Shown here in pieces: positions 1 through 9,154 of a DNA stretch of 64,000 nucleotides. This DNA is from Planococcus maritimus (GTDB taxonomy: Bacteria > Bacillota > Bacilli > Bacillales_A > Planococcaceae). Below the pieces are notes generated by a model. The model was given only the letters and a program-made list of their open reading frames with translations. It was not told where the DNA came from and made no database searches. Positions within the stretch are counted from its first letter, which is position 1, and every line of letters starts with the position of its first letter. A program made the translations under genes and the position numbers. The stretch spans positions 592,001-656,000 of the forward strand of contig NZ_CP016538.2 of assembly GCF_001687625.2 (NCBI RefSeq), written 5' to 3'.

Positions 1-1
1 G

Positions 2-337
2 AAATTCCTCGAGAGCCATGCGCTGCAAGCGACCGCTTTGGAACTGGCGGAAGGATTCGCCGAACGCCTGCACCAGGAAATTCGCGATCAATGGGGCTTT
101 CCTGATTCCACCGATTTTTCAATGCGCGACCGGTTCGCAGCGAAATACCAAGGCCAGCGCTTTTCGTTCGGCTACCCGGCCTGTCCAAACCTGGAAGATC
201 AGGCGAAATTGTTCGACCTCATCAAACCGGAAGACATTGGTGTCCACTTGACGGAAGAATTCATGATGGACCCGGAAGCATCGGTATCAGCCATCGTCTT
301 CGCCCATCCAGATGCCCGTTATTTCAATGTAGAATAG
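2..337 (+). CDS. metH: Cobalamin-dependent methionine synthase, C-terminal end (partial)
   Basis: The 111 codons before the stop match the C-terminal S-adenosylmethionine-binding activation domain of MetH, which supports reductive reactivation of the B12 cofactor during methylation of homocysteine to methionine. Visible landmarks are HALQATALELAE, then GYPACPNLEDQ, the IGVHLTEEFMMDPEASVS segment and the terminal HPDARYF. The reading frame is open to the left edge, so the 5' part lies outside the window. No strong terminator follows directly; a dispersed repeat and a hairpin terminator lie 200-380 bp downstream. Confidence 0.93.
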   Translation, partial: KFLESHALQATALELAEGFAERLHQEIRDQWGFPDSTDFSMRDRFAAKYQGQRFSFGYPACPNLEDQAKLFDLIKPEDIGVHLTEEFMMDPEASVSAIVFAHPDARYFNVE

Positions 338-550
338 TCGAAGCGGAGCAGGGAAGTTTAGTCCTTTTTAAAACTATTAAAGAAGCAATGACTGTCGAAA
401 CTCATTAAAAGAGTGGATATTGTTATTAGATAAATAACTCAAAGACGAAGCTAAGTGGTGTGGAGAAGTGTCTGCCCGTAAACCCTTCTGCTCAATAATG
501 CTGCCCATTACTTCGCAAAGATAATGTCTCACGTAGTTCGACCTTATCTT

Positions 551-638
551 TCCTGTGGATCAGCGAGACGACCGAGACCCCGCAAGAAGCGGAGCGGATG
601 AGGAGGCTTGGGCGCGAGCCCACGGAAAGCTGGCAGTA
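551..638 (-). repeat. Dispersed intergenic repeat (GCTTTCC...CAGGAAAG type)
   Basis: Read on the minus strand, this stretch begins GCTTTCCGTGGGCTCGCGC and ends CGCTGATCCACAGGAAAG, with a GC-rich centre. The ends pair imperfectly with each other. The copies at 34796-34919 and 37929-38052 share the same architecture (GCTTTCC, GGGGCTCGCGC, CGCTAATCC, CCAGGA). It lies in the 430-bp gap between metH and the next gene, which otherwise holds only a terminator. Confidence 0.55.
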
Positions 639-682
639 AACTTCGGAAAACCATATTAACTTTAATTGTACGATATAGGCGA

Positions 683-716
683 AAACGGACTGGCAGCCTC
701 CAGTCCGTTTTTCTTT
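683..716 (+). terminator. Rho-independent terminator
   Basis: ACGGACTGG pairs with CCAGTCCGT around a short loop and is followed by a T-run. It is the first strong terminator after metH. Confidence 0.7.
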
Positions 717-766
717 GTGTTCAAGTGGTATGATGAAGAATAGAGAGTTAAAGGAGGTGCGGACGG

Positions 767-1774
767 ATGACCGTCTTGAATATATTAGATTACTCGCCGA
801 TTGATGAAGGCGAAACGGCAGCTTCCGCGCTCCGTTCAACGGCAGAACTTGCAAAACTCGCGGACCGCTCCGGCTTTAAACGCTACTGGGTTGCAGAACA
901 CCATCAAGTGTTTTCAGTCGCAGGCAGCTCGCCGGAAATGCTCATGATGCATTTAGCGACGCTCACTGAACGCATCCGCATTGGATCAGGCGGCGTCATG
1001 CTGCCGCATTACAGCGCCTATAAAGTGGCCGAGAACTTTCGCATGCTCGAAGCGCTGCACCCGAACCGGATCGACCTTGGCATCGGGCGCTCGCCGAGTT
1101 TCCGGCTCGTCAACCAAGCGCTCAATGAATCCAAAGGCAAGCGCGTTCCTTACGCCCAGCAATTGATCGATTTGGAGAAGTATTTCACCGATGAAGTCGA
1201 CAACGAACACCGTTTCCAAAAGCTAACAGCGACGCCGATTACCGAAACAGCACCTGAACTATGGCTGCTCGGCACGGGCGAAGGCTCAGCGAAACTTGCG
1301 GCGGAACGGGGCATGTCTTATGCTTATGCCCATTTTGCGCGCCCGGAACAAGCAGGTATCGAGGCGATCAAACGCTACCGGAAAAGCTTCGTCCCGTCCC
1401 AGTTGCGTGAACAGCCGCATGTCGCTTTAGCTGTTTTCGCCATTGTCGGCGAGACGGAAGAGCGAGCGGAACAACTTGCCAAAGCATTTGACTTATGGCT
1501 CCTGTTTGTCGAATCGGATTTTCAGCCGCCGTATTACCCGTCGGTTGAAACCGCTGAGAAGCGGCGTCTCAGTTCAGCAGAACAAGAACGCGTCGAGCGC
1601 AACCGGAGCCGCATGCTCATCGGAACAGCCGAACAAGTTAAACAGCAGATCGAAGCGGTCGCCGATCAATTCGGAGCTGATGAAATCACCATCATCCCGA
1701 ATATTGCGGGGCATCAAGCGCGCATGAACACCATCCGGCTATTAGCGGATGCATTTGAGTTGAATATGGGATAG
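767..1774 (+). CDS. LLM-class flavin-dependent oxidoreductase (luciferase-like)
   Basis: This 335-residue protein has the bacterial luciferase-like monooxygenase fold signature. The start reads NILDYSPIDEG, followed by AELADRSGFKRYWVAEHH, then SSPEMLMMHLA, RIRIGSGGVMLPHYSAYKVAENFRML-type FMN-site residues, and DLGIGRSP near residue 105. Such proteins use FMNH2 or F420 with O2 on small organic substrates; the substrate here is unknown. An AAAGGAGG site sits just before the ATG. It is a single gene, closed by a bidirectional terminator shared with the convergent CDF gene. Confidence 0.88.
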   Translation: MTVLNILDYSPIDEGETAASALRSTAELAKLADRSGFKRYWVAEHHQVFSVAGSSPEMLMMHLATLTERIRIGSGGVMLPHYSAYKVAENFRMLEALHPNRIDLGIGRSPSFRLVNQALNESKGKRVPYAQQLIDLEKYFTDEVDNEHRFQKLTATPITETAPELWLLGTGEGSAKLAAERGMSYAYAHFARPEQAGIEAIKRYRKSFVPSQLREQPHVALAVFAIVGETEERAEQLAKAFDLWLLFVESDFQPPYYPSVETAEKRRLSSAEQERVERNRSRMLIGTAEQVKQQIEAVADQFGADEITIIPNIAGHQARMNTIRLLADAFELNMG

Positions 1775-1802
1775 GCTTTAAATAATATGGCCGTCCCAAA
1801 AG

Positions 1803-1837
1803 AAAGCCGCCAGGAATTCTCCTGGCGGCTTTTCTAT
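1803..1837. terminator. Bidirectional terminator
   Basis: AGCCGCCAGGA pairs with TCCTGGCGGCT, with A-run and T-run flanks. It serves the LLM gene and the convergent CDF transporter. Confidence 0.8.
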
Positions 1838-1838
1838 C

Positions 1839-2810
1839 TTATTCTTGCGGCTTGGTCCACGTGGCTTTGCCGTCGTCTTCATCAAACTCGATAATGACAT
1901 CTGTCACATTTTTTATATTTTCTTTTAGTTTTTCTTCGATATAATCCCGGATATCGTCCGCTTCTTCAATGGTCATCGCTGAATCGACTTCGACGCGAAG
2001 TTCGATGTGAAGGCTATCTCCTTCTTTAATGGCATGAAGATCCTGAATATCCTGAATATGTGGATGTTCCATGAGTTTCGTGCCAATGCGTGCCTGTAAA
2101 TCAAGATCTGCTACACCGAGTACGCCGGCTGCATTATCCAGGAAAATCCGGCCCACAACGACTACAAGTGAGATCCCGATTAGGATAGAGGCATAGCCGG
2201 TAGCGCTATGGAACGGCGTATAAGTAGAGATGACAATCGCCACTAGCGCCAATAAAGCACCCCCAACCGCTACGTTATCTTCCAGGAACACCAGCTTAGT
2301 GGCCGGTTTTGCTTCTTTGGCGTGCTTATAGCTCATCGGAATAATCTTAAAGCCGCTGATCTGTTCTTTCGGCAAATGTTCCGTGATTTCTTTCATCGCT
2401 TTGTAAAGGACGAATGCTTCCAGAATGGCGGCTGTGCCGAGTACGCCAATATTTAGCCAGAACCAATCCTCGGAATGGGTGGCATTGGATATGTGATGAA
2501 TCCCTTCTACAATCGTTTCATAGGCCAGTACCCCAACGACCAGAACAGCCCCCAGCAATACGAGGTTCACCAAACGTCCGAATCCACCAGGAAATCGTTC
2601 TGTCGGTTCTTTTTTGCTGAGCGCGGAACCGATGAATACGAAGAATTGGTTAGCGGCATCGCCGAAACTATGCATCATTTCAGCAAACATCGCGACGTTT
2701 CCCGTGATAAGATAGGCAGCCGTTTTAATGATGGCAACAACGGTATTGATAATAGCGGCCCATAAAGCGGATTGGGATCCAAATTTCAGCAATCCGATCA
2801 GTTCTCTCAT
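1839..2810 (-). CDS. Cation diffusion facilitator family transporter
   Basis: This 323-residue membrane protein belongs to the CDF (ZnT-like) family that exports Zn, Fe, Mn or Co in exchange for protons. The TM1-TM2 region reads NTVVAIIKTAAYLITGNVAMFAEMMHSFGD, and the H..D pair (MMHSFGDAANQ, about residues 47-55) is the usual metal site. A second site segment is seen in GYASILIG, and a soluble C-terminal domain (HIELRVEVDSAMTIEEADDI) follows. The H-D ligand pair resembles the ZnT9/Fe-Zn-type subgroup, but the metal cannot be read from sequence. An AGGAG site precedes the ATG. Confidence 0.88.
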   Translation of the reverse strand: MRELIGLLKFGSQSALWAAIINTVVAIIKTAAYLITGNVAMFAEMMHSFGDAANQFFVFIGSALSKKEPTERFPGGFGRLVNLVLLGAVLVVGVLAYETIVEGIHHISNATHSEDWFWLNIGVLGTAAILEAFVLYKAMKEITEHLPKEQISGFKIIPMSYKHAKEAKPATKLVFLEDNVAVGGALLALVAIVISTYTPFHSATGYASILIGISLVVVVGRIFLDNAAGVLGVADLDLQARIGTKLMEHPHIQDIQDLHAIKEGDSLHIELRVEVDSAMTIEEADDIRDYIEEKLKENIKNVTDVIIEFDEDDGKATWTKPQE

Positions 2811-3056
2811 AAAGATCCAGCTCCTTTCATGAAATTATTTTTACCCAATTGTATTCCCTGTATCGCTGTCTTGAAACGTAAAGACAAATGTGGATGTTAA
2901 GAGAACCGGTGCTAAACGATGTATTGGCGATAGACAATGGGCGTCAGGAATCGGCGGTGAAGTTGTGACACTACTGCATCATTCTGCTCAATTAGTTGAC
3001 CTTTTATTCGTGCAGTGAAACGATAGAAACAATATAGTAGAGAGGAAGATCGAGCG

Positions 3057-4043
3057 ATGAAAAAAACTTGGATATGGCCGGTCATGGCAGCTGGGCTACT
3101 CATTTCAGCTTGTGGTGCAGAAACGAGCCAAGAGGCATCTGAAGAGACACCAGAGTCAGCAGAATCCACTGAACAAACAGAAACAGCGCAAACGGCTGTG
3201 GACAGTGAAGCAATGGAGCTAGAAGTGCCGTTCGAGGGTACCATGGATCATGTGCATGGCATGGGCTATATCGAAGAAAACGGCGGCTTGTATTTCGCTT
3301 CACATGAAGGCTTAAAAGTATACCGCGGTGGTGAATGGACAGAAATCGAAGACCAATACCATGATTTTATGGGCTTTAACGCGACCTCGACCGGTTTTGT
3401 TTCGTCAGGACATCCTGACATGCAATCCGGCATGAAAAACCCGCTCGGCATCAAACGCAGTGACGACGGAGGCGAAACTTTCGAAGATCTTGGATTTGAA
3501 GGAGAAACAGATTTTCATGAAATGGCCGTTTCTTACAACAATAACAATTTGTTCGTTTTCAATCCGCAGCCGAATTCCAAACTCGCTGCCGGCTTCCATC
3601 GGAGCGACGATGCCGGAAAAACCTGGCAACAGACAGCGGCAGAAGGTTTGGACGGGAAAGTAGCCTATCTCGCGATGCATCCCGATGATTCGATGATGAT
3701 CGCGGCGGCATCGAACCAGGGAATTTTTTGGTCGGAAGACGGCGGCGAGAGTTTTTCGCGCATCACAGAAGACGAACTCGGGACCGCCGCATTTTTCAGT
3801 GAAGCCGCGCTTTATTACGGCACATATAGTGAAGACGCGAAACTCGTGAAACGTGACCTGTCAGGGGATGAGCAGGAAATTTCCTTGCCGGACATGACTG
3901 AAGACGGCGTTGTTTACATCGCGCAGTATCCAAAAAAGCCGGAGCAGCTGGCGATTTATACAGCCAAAGGCCATGCTTGGATGACACAGGACGCTGGTGA
4001 CAACTGGACACAAATGTTAAATGCGGGGCAAGTTCAGCAATAA
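3057..4043 (+). CDS. F510_1955-type secreted beta-propeller lipoprotein
   Basis: This 328-residue protein has a signal peptide with lipobox LISACG (Cys about residue 19), an acidic linker rich in Glu/Thr, and then BNR/sialidase-type repeats (SDDGGETFEDLG, SDDAGKTWQQTA, SEDGGESFSRI, TQDAGDNWTQM). The opening MDHVHGMGYIEENGGLYFASHEGLKVY is typical of the family annotated as F510_1955 glycosylhydrolase; hydrolase activity is not demonstrated by the sequence. It lies upstream of another propeller lipoprotein and a two-component system in the same direction. Confidence 0.75.
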   Translation: MKKTWIWPVMAAGLLISACGAETSQEASEETPESAESTEQTETAQTAVDSEAMELEVPFEGTMDHVHGMGYIEENGGLYFASHEGLKVYRGGEWTEIEDQYHDFMGFNATSTGFVSSGHPDMQSGMKNPLGIKRSDDGGETFEDLGFEGETDFHEMAVSYNNNNLFVFNPQPNSKLAAGFHRSDDAGKTWQQTAAEGLDGKVAYLAMHPDDSMMIAAASNQGIFWSEDGGESFSRITEDELGTAAFFSEAALYYGTYSEDAKLVKRDLSGDEQEISLPDMTEDGVVYIAQYPKKPEQLAIYTAKGHAWMTQDAGDNWTQMLNAGQVQQ

Positions 4044-4047
4044 TGCC

Positions 4048-4078
4048 CAAACCGGAAGGCGTGCCTTCCGGTTTTTTA
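4048..4078 (+). terminator. Rho-independent terminator
   Basis: AACCGGAAGGC pairs with GCCTTCCGGTT followed by T6. It separates the first propeller lipoprotein from the YncE-like gene, though read-through is possible. Confidence 0.8.
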
Positions 4079-4159
4079 CTGTCTACAGGGTGGATTTCAA
4101 ATGGATTTCACAATTTCGGTGTATACTTTCATCAGCAATTGAAAAAAGGGTGAGGGATT

Positions 4160-5113
4160 ATGAAGCGTTGGATCGCCGGGTTGTTGCTGGTGGCATTGCT
4201 TGCGGGCTGTACGGAGAAAGAATTATATGTATTTCCGGATGACGGGGGAGAGCTGATTGTCGTGGCACATTTAAAGCAGCCGCTGTTAACGATTATTGAT
4301 GCAGATTCTGAAGACATTATCGGGGAATTGGAATTGCCGTTTATCGCATCAGACATGGCGATGGTCAGCGGCCGGCTCGTGTTGTCGTCAGTAGAAGAAG
4401 AGCAATTGTACGCATTCGATTTCGAGACGCAAACGCTTGAAGCCATAGGTGAAGTCGGCATGGGCATTTCGAAACTTTTGGAAGTGGACGGCGAGTTGTA
4501 CGCGGCGCACGCGACAGAAGATCGCGTGTCGAGAATTTCAGTTGAGCCATTTGCGGTCGAAGCAATAGCCGAAACGGATGAACATCCTCAAAGCTTGGCG
4601 TACGGAGATGGCCAAATCTTCGTCGCGAATGTCTACGGCCACAGCGTGCAAGCATTGGATCCGAAAACATTGGACATCATGGAGAGCTACCACATCATTG
4701 ACCGGCCGAACGGGATTGCCTATACGGGTGGCCAATTATTGGTTGGCGGCCACGGTCCGAACGGTGAATTGAACCGGGAAGTGGTCCGTTATTCGCTGGC
4801 AGATGAGAAAATAACGGAGCGCATCGAAGTGGGCTTGATGCCGATTGACGTGCTGTCAGGCGACGATGCCTTTTACGTTTTGAATCACGGTTCGCACGAA
4901 GTCGTCGCGCTCGATGAGGATCTTGAAGAACAAGGCAGGCTTTCTGTCGCGGACAATCCTTATTATGGCGGGCTCTCCGACAGCCGCTTATACATCAGCA
5001 GTCTTGACGGCGACACCATCACGGTCATCGATACGGATGAATTTGAAAAGCTATCCGAAATCCCTGTATCCTCCGGTCCGCACGCACTAGCCGTAAGGGA
5101 GGCGCAGCGATGA
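4160..5113 (+). CDS. YncE-like beta-propeller lipoprotein
   Basis: This 317-residue protein has a signal peptide and lipobox LLAGC (Cys about residue 17). YVTN-type repeats follow, for example VAHLKQPLLTIIDADSEDIIGELELP, IFVANVYGHSVQALDPKTLDIMESYHI and LYISSLDGDTITVIDTDEFEKLSEIPV. It is a surface-exposed propeller of unknown ligand. Its stop overlaps the next start by 4 bp (ATGA), so it is co-translated with the response regulator. It may therefore be a sensor accessory or a target of the two-component system (inference). Confidence 0.78.
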   Translation: MKRWIAGLLLVALLAGCTEKELYVFPDDGGELIVVAHLKQPLLTIIDADSEDIIGELELPFIASDMAMVSGRLVLSSVEEEQLYAFDFETQTLEAIGEVGMGISKLLEVDGELYAAHATEDRVSRISVEPFAVEAIAETDEHPQSLAYGDGQIFVANVYGHSVQALDPKTLDIMESYHIIDRPNGIAYTGGQLLVGGHGPNGELNREVVRYSLADEKITERIEVGLMPIDVLSGDDAFYVLNHGSHEVVALDEDLEEQGRLSVADNPYYGGLSDSRLYISSLDGDTITVIDTDEFEKLSEIPVSSGPHALAVREAQR

Positions 5114-5787
5114 ACATTCTCGTAATCGACGATGAACAGACGATGCGCGATTTGCTTACACGGACATTAAAGGATGCCGGTTATTCGGTCTTACAGGCGC
5201 CGACTGGCGAATCCGGCATCGAGAAAATCCAATCAGAGACTGTCAACTTTGTCATTTTGGATATCATGATGGCCGGGCAGGACGGCTTTACGGTATGCCG
5301 GCAGGTGAGAGAGTTTTCGGAGGTGCCGATTTTGATGCTGACGGCGATTGCCGGCAGCGAGGCCGATAAAATTCGGGGGCTCAGAGCAGGCGCCGATGAT
5401 TATTTGATCAAGCCGTTCAGCCGTGGCGAATTGCTGGCGCGCATCGAAGCGATTTTGAGGCGCACAAAAGGGGCGTCTTTCAAACCGGAACCGGTTCTGA
5501 GCAATGGCCGCATCGAATTGAATGAAGCCATGCGCCAAGTGACGGCGGATGGCAAGGGGATCACGCTCACCCGCAAGGAATTTGATTTATTGGCCTTGTT
5601 TTTGGCGCATCCCGGGCAAGTATTCTCACGCGAGCAATTGATGGAAAAGTTATGGGGCGAGCAAGCCTTGAATGTGACGACACGTACCGTGGACACTCAC
5701 ATCAAGACTTTGCGCATTAAGCTCGGCGATGCCGGTTCTGCGATCGAGACGGTGTGGGGCCTCGGCTACAAGGTGGTGGCGGAATGA
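5110..5787 (+). CDS. OmpR-family response regulator
   Basis: This 225-residue protein has a receiver domain with acidic pocket D8-D9, phosphoacceptor D51 (VILDIMM), a switch Thr in MLTA, and Lys in LIKPF at about 101. A winged-helix DNA-binding domain follows (LTRKEFDLLALFLAHPGQVFSREQLMEKLWG, TRTVDTHIKTLRIKLG). It overlaps both neighbours by ATGA, forming a tight unit with the YncE-like lipoprotein and the histidine kinase. Confidence 0.93.
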   Translation: MNILVIDDEQTMRDLLTRTLKDAGYSVLQAPTGESGIEKIQSETVNFVILDIMMAGQDGFTVCRQVREFSEVPILMLTAIAGSEADKIRGLRAGADDYLIKPFSRGELLARIEAILRRTKGASFKPEPVLSNGRIELNEAMRQVTADGKGITLTRKEFDLLALFLAHPGQVFSREQLMEKLWGEQALNVTTRTVDTHIKTLRIKLGDAGSAIETVWGLGYKVVAE

Positions 5788-7157
5788 CGGGAATCAATGC
5801 GAAACTATGGTGGCTGTTCGCCGGCATTAGTGCTGCGGGTCTTGCACTCTTGGCCTTTGCGGCGATTTCGGTGTACGAGGCAGTCTATGTCGATAGCGAA
5901 CGCACACAGCTCGTGGAGATGGCGGAGGCATTGGCAAATACCTATCAAAACGATGGGCAATCGCTTGATACAATCCATTCGTTTTTGGATGAAGCGGGTC
6001 TTGATGCGGTGACCGTTGACGATCCGATGGTGCTCGGCTCGGCGTTGCCGCTGCAGGCGCCTGAAGAAGACGTCGTCATCACTTTCAGAGAGCGTGAGCG
6101 TTTGTCCCAAGGCGAGACGGTTATCATCGAACGCCAGAATGCCTATCTCGGTTCGGATTTGATCGGTGCTGCGGTGCCAGTGCTCACTGGCAGTGAATTA
6201 ACAGCCGTCGCGCTCGTCTACCGGCCAGTGTCCGATTTATTGCAGGCGTTCCTCAATGTCCTGCCAGTGCTCCTAACAGCAGGGGTCTTGGCGCTCGCTG
6301 CGTTATTGCTGATCCGTCGGCAAATTCAAATCGACTACACTGCGCCTCTTGAAGCACTCGAAGCTTCTGCCGAACGCATGGCTGCGGGGCATTTTGAAGG
6401 GAACACAGGCGTCACGGCCGACAATGAAGTCGGGGAGCTGGCGCGTTCATTTGAGAAGATGGCCGCTTCAATCCAAGCGCAAGACGACGATAAACGCGAA
6501 TTTCTGCAAAACGTCTCTCACGAATTGAGGACACCGCTCAGCTATATCAAAGGCTATAGCGAACTGCTCCAACAGCCTGCTGATGACCAAGCGGAAATCG
6601 CCGCGATTGTATACAGCGAATCGGAACGCATGGAGCGCCTCGTCAATCAATTGCTCGATTTAACGAGGCTTGAAGGCGGCACCGGGCAATTGAAGAGCGA
6701 ATTGCTCGCTTTGGCTGAAATCGTCCGGGAAGCGGTTGGAAAAACCGAAGTGAAATGGCGAAAAAAACAGCTCCGCGTCCGCGCGGAATTGGATGAAGAA
6801 TTATTGGTCAAAGGAGATGGCGACCGGCTCCTGCAAGTGCTCATCAACTTGCTCGATAATGCGATCGCCTATACCGATCCAGCAGGCGTGATTTTAGTTC
6901 GGCTGTCGGATGCCAACGGAGAAGCGTTGCTTGAAGTCATCGATTCAGGAATCGGCATTGCGCAAGAACATTTGCCGCATGTAGCCGAACGCTTTTATCG
7001 TGCCGATAAAGGACGTACCCGGACAGGCGGCGGGGCTGGCATTGGCCTGTCGATTGTCCGCGAAATTATCGAATTGCACGGCGGTACGCTAGCAATCGAT
7101 TCTACCGTCGGCCAGGGCACGAACGTCAGCATCCGCCTGCCGAAACAGGATATATAA
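5784..7157 (+). CDS. Sensor histidine kinase
   Basis: This is a 457-residue protein from the ATG that overlaps the regulator stop; an in-frame upstream start at 5754 lies inside the regulator gene and is less likely. Order: TM1 (about 9-31), an extracytoplasmic sensor of about 120 residues, TM2 (about 157-178), HAMP, dimerisation domain with phosphoacceptor H246 in NVSHELRTP, then the ATPase domain (NLLDNAIAY, DSGIGI, GGGAGIGLSIV). The cue is not recognisable. The two propeller lipoproteins upstream and the copper/metal genes nearby suggest, but do not prove, envelope or metal stress. Confidence 0.9.
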   Translation: MTGINAKLWWLFAGISAAGLALLAFAAISVYEAVYVDSERTQLVEMAEALANTYQNDGQSLDTIHSFLDEAGLDAVTVDDPMVLGSALPLQAPEEDVVITFRERERLSQGETVIIERQNAYLGSDLIGAAVPVLTGSELTAVALVYRPVSDLLQAFLNVLPVLLTAGVLALAALLLIRRQIQIDYTAPLEALEASAERMAAGHFEGNTGVTADNEVGELARSFEKMAASIQAQDDDKREFLQNVSHELRTPLSYIKGYSELLQQPADDQAEIAAIVYSESERMERLVNQLLDLTRLEGGTGQLKSELLALAEIVREAVGKTEVKWRKKQLRVRAELDEELLVKGDGDRLLQVLINLLDNAIAYTDPAGVILVRLSDANGEALLEVIDSGIGIAQEHLPHVAERFYRADKGRTRTGGGAGIGLSIVREIIELHGGTLAIDSTVGQGTNVSIRLPKQDI

Positions 7158-7162
7158 CGCAC

Positions 7163-7199
7163 AACACCCGCCTCCGAATTGGAAGGCGGGTGTTTTTTA
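7163..7199. terminator. Bidirectional terminator
   Basis: ACACCCGCCTCC pairs with GGAAGGCGGGTGT, with a T-run. It lies between the convergent kinase and desaturase-like genes. Confidence 0.8.
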
Positions 7200-8678
7200 C
7201 GTTAGCAAAGCTTTTCCGGAAATCGAACGCGCACAATGAATGCCGCTCGCAGCGACACCAATCGTGCCGCCACCAGGAAAGATATGGTCGCCGGTCAAAT
7301 ACAGTCTCGGCAAGCCGCTATGATGCGAGATGGATTTGAATAAGGCGGCATCCAAAGTTTGCGCGAAGCCGCCGACATAGCCGTTCGGCCGTCCGGTGTA
7401 ATGCTGCCAGGCAAAAGGCGCACCGCTTTCGAAATGGACGATCGCTGAGCGGAAGCCTGGGATATGTTGTTCGATCAACTCGAGCATGCGCTCTGAAAGC
7501 TCGGTGCGCATCGCTTCGTAATCTTCTTGCGACTGCCAATGATGAGGTCTGGAATGCGTCGAGATGGTTACGGTCTGGAAACCTTCAGGCGCGCGCAACC
7601 GGTCATCAGGGCGCGAAGCGGACATGAAGAAATGATGTCCTTCGTCCATAGCCGCTCCACTTGAGAGCTGGCGGAATTCCGGAAGCGGCTCGGTGAGTTT
7701 TCCCGCATCGATTGCCAAGTACAACGTCAAAGTCGTCCAGGTTTCGGTTTCGATGCCATCTTGCAGCGGGCGTTTTAACCGGTGGTGGTGATCGACTGGC
7801 AAGAGCTCAGTCAATAACTGAATCGGTGCATTGAAGACAACGGCATCTGCTTCATAGGTATTGCCCCGCTGGTCGCTGGCATGCCAGACGCCATTTTGGT
7901 GTTCAAGCGTCTGTACGGTGCGCGGCTTTTTTACCTGGCCGCCGTTTTCTTTAATGCTGTCGGCCATCACTTCTGCGAAACGGAACAAGCCGCCTGGAAC
8001 GTAATACGCACCTTCGTGGTAAATATCGAGCGCTACCGCCGCCAGCAAATAGGAGACCTCTTCTGTCGTCGTCTGCATGCTGTCGATCAACAATCCATCG
8101 AGCACATGGCGAAACGCATCGAGTTCGTGGAGGCCGTGCTTTTTCAACACTTGCCCGAGCGTTAGTTGAAATTTCGGCAATAGACGCATATGAACAGGGC
8201 GCAAAGCTTTCGTAAGCGCCGCCCATTCTCGCGCATTCGCTGGTGGCAACGCAGGAAGCGGTCCCATCAAGGTTCGTGTGATGCGCGCTGTTTGGTACAG
8301 TTCTGCGTAAAACTTCAGAATCGCGGTTTGATGCTCAGGGAACTGCGCAGCGAGTTCCCGCACATGCCTTCTGCGGTCTTTATGAAAAACGAACGTTCCC
8401 GACGGATGAACCATTTCCATCACGCGTTCGAGCGGTTCGAGTTGCATCGGCTTCCCAAGATGGCGGAAGACACGTTCATGAATACCACCTGCCTCAAGCC
8501 CCATGCCGAGTGTCGCCCCGACTGGAAACAAATACGGCTTGCGCTGGTATTTTCCGGCGCAGCCACCGAGTTCTGCCGCAGCTTCGAGCACGGTTACGTC
8601 ATAGCCTTCTTTGGCTAGTAAGGATCCGGCCGTCAATCCGCCGATACCGGCGCCGACGACCAATACACGTTTTGTCAT
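7197..8678 (-). CDS. CrtN-like FAD-dependent oxidoreductase (phytoene desaturase family)
   Basis: This 493-residue protein has an N-terminal dinucleotide-binding motif GAGIGGLTAG (about residues 9-18), ELGGCAGKY, and the family C-terminal FAD motif LYLTGDHIFPGGGTIGVAASG. This is the carotenoid desaturase/isomerase superfamily, acting on isoprenoid or other hydrophobic substrates at the membrane. It stands alone, with no squalene/phytoene synthase adjacent, so a role in carotenoid synthesis is uncertain. A GAGGAGA site precedes the ATG. Confidence 0.8.
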   Translation of the reverse strand: MTKRVLVVGAGIGGLTAGSLLAKEGYDVTVLEAAAELGGCAGKYQRKPYLFPVGATLGMGLEAGGIHERVFRHLGKPMQLEPLERVMEMVHPSGTFVFHKDRRRHVRELAAQFPEHQTAILKFYAELYQTARITRTLMGPLPALPPANAREWAALTKALRPVHMRLLPKFQLTLGQVLKKHGLHELDAFRHVLDGLLIDSMQTTTEEVSYLLAAVALDIYHEGAYYVPGGLFRFAEVMADSIKENGGQVKKPRTVQTLEHQNGVWHASDQRGNTYEADAVVFNAPIQLLTELLPVDHHHRLKRPLQDGIETETWTTLTLYLAIDAGKLTEPLPEFRQLSSGAAMDEGHHFFMSASRPDDRLRAPEGFQTVTISTHSRPHHWQSQEDYEAMRTELSERMLELIEQHIPGFRSAIVHFESGAPFAWQHYTGRPNGYVGGFAQTLDAALFKSISHHSGLPRLYLTGDHIFPGGGTIGVAASGIHCARSISGKALLT

Positions 8679-8701
8679 CTTGTCTCCTCATTTCTTCCAT
8701 G

Positions 8702-8738
8702 AAAAAGCGCCCGGGAATTCAACCGGACGCGTTTTTTT
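8702..8738 (-). terminator. Terminator
   Basis: GCGCCCGG pairs with CCGGACGC, and the T-run favours the plus direction and A-rich flank the minus. It lies downstream of the Csp-like gene, 23 bp upstream of the oxidoreductase start. Confidence 0.6.
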
Positions 8739-9066
8739 ATGCTACTTGTCTGCACGCTTCTGCGCATTTCAGGCAAGCTTCCGCGCATTTTTGGCAATGA
8801 TCATGGTCGTGTTTTTTGCACTCGTTGCCGCACGCTTCGCAAATCTCCGCGCACACTTTCGCAAGTTGCGAAACGAATGGCGAGTTGCGTTCGATAGCTT
8901 GTGCCAAGTATGCACACATGTCAGCGCATTCACGGTCGAGCCGGATGCACTCGGCCATCATTTTTACGTCGTCTTCCTTCAGGCAAGCATCAAAGCAATG
9001 ATTGCACGCCACCATGCAGTCATGGAGCGTCTTCGATAGTTCTGCGTGTTTTGCATGTTCTACCAT
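8737..9066 (-). CDS. Four-helix-bundle copper-binding protein (Csp type)
   Basis: This 109-residue Cys/His-rich protein carries CxxxCxxC-type helices along its whole length (CMVACNHCFDACL, CIRLDRECADMC, CAEICEACGNECKKHDHDHC, CAEACLKCAEAC). This pattern is that of copper storage proteins, whose bundle cores bind many Cu(I) ions through Cys. It has no signal peptide, so it is probably cytosolic. A GGAGG site precedes the ATG. The CDF exporter nearby fits a metal-handling neighbourhood, but they are not in one operon. Confidence 0.85.
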   Translation of the reverse strand: MVEHAKHAELSKTLHDCMVACNHCFDACLKEDDVKMMAECIRLDRECADMCAYLAQAIERNSPFVSQLAKVCAEICEACGNECKKHDHDHCQKCAEACLKCAEACRQVA

Positions 9067-9154
9067 TGTGTAAAACCTCCCATAAGAAATATGTTCGTTC
9101 GCTTATTCCTTGGATTTCCCGACTGGCAGGAAACTAAACAATGGTTTGCAGCTA

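Noticed and set aside
338..766. Possible SAM or T-box riboswitch between metH and the LLM gene
   Set aside because: No SAM-box or T-box core motifs; the GC-rich structure matches the dispersed repeat family instead.
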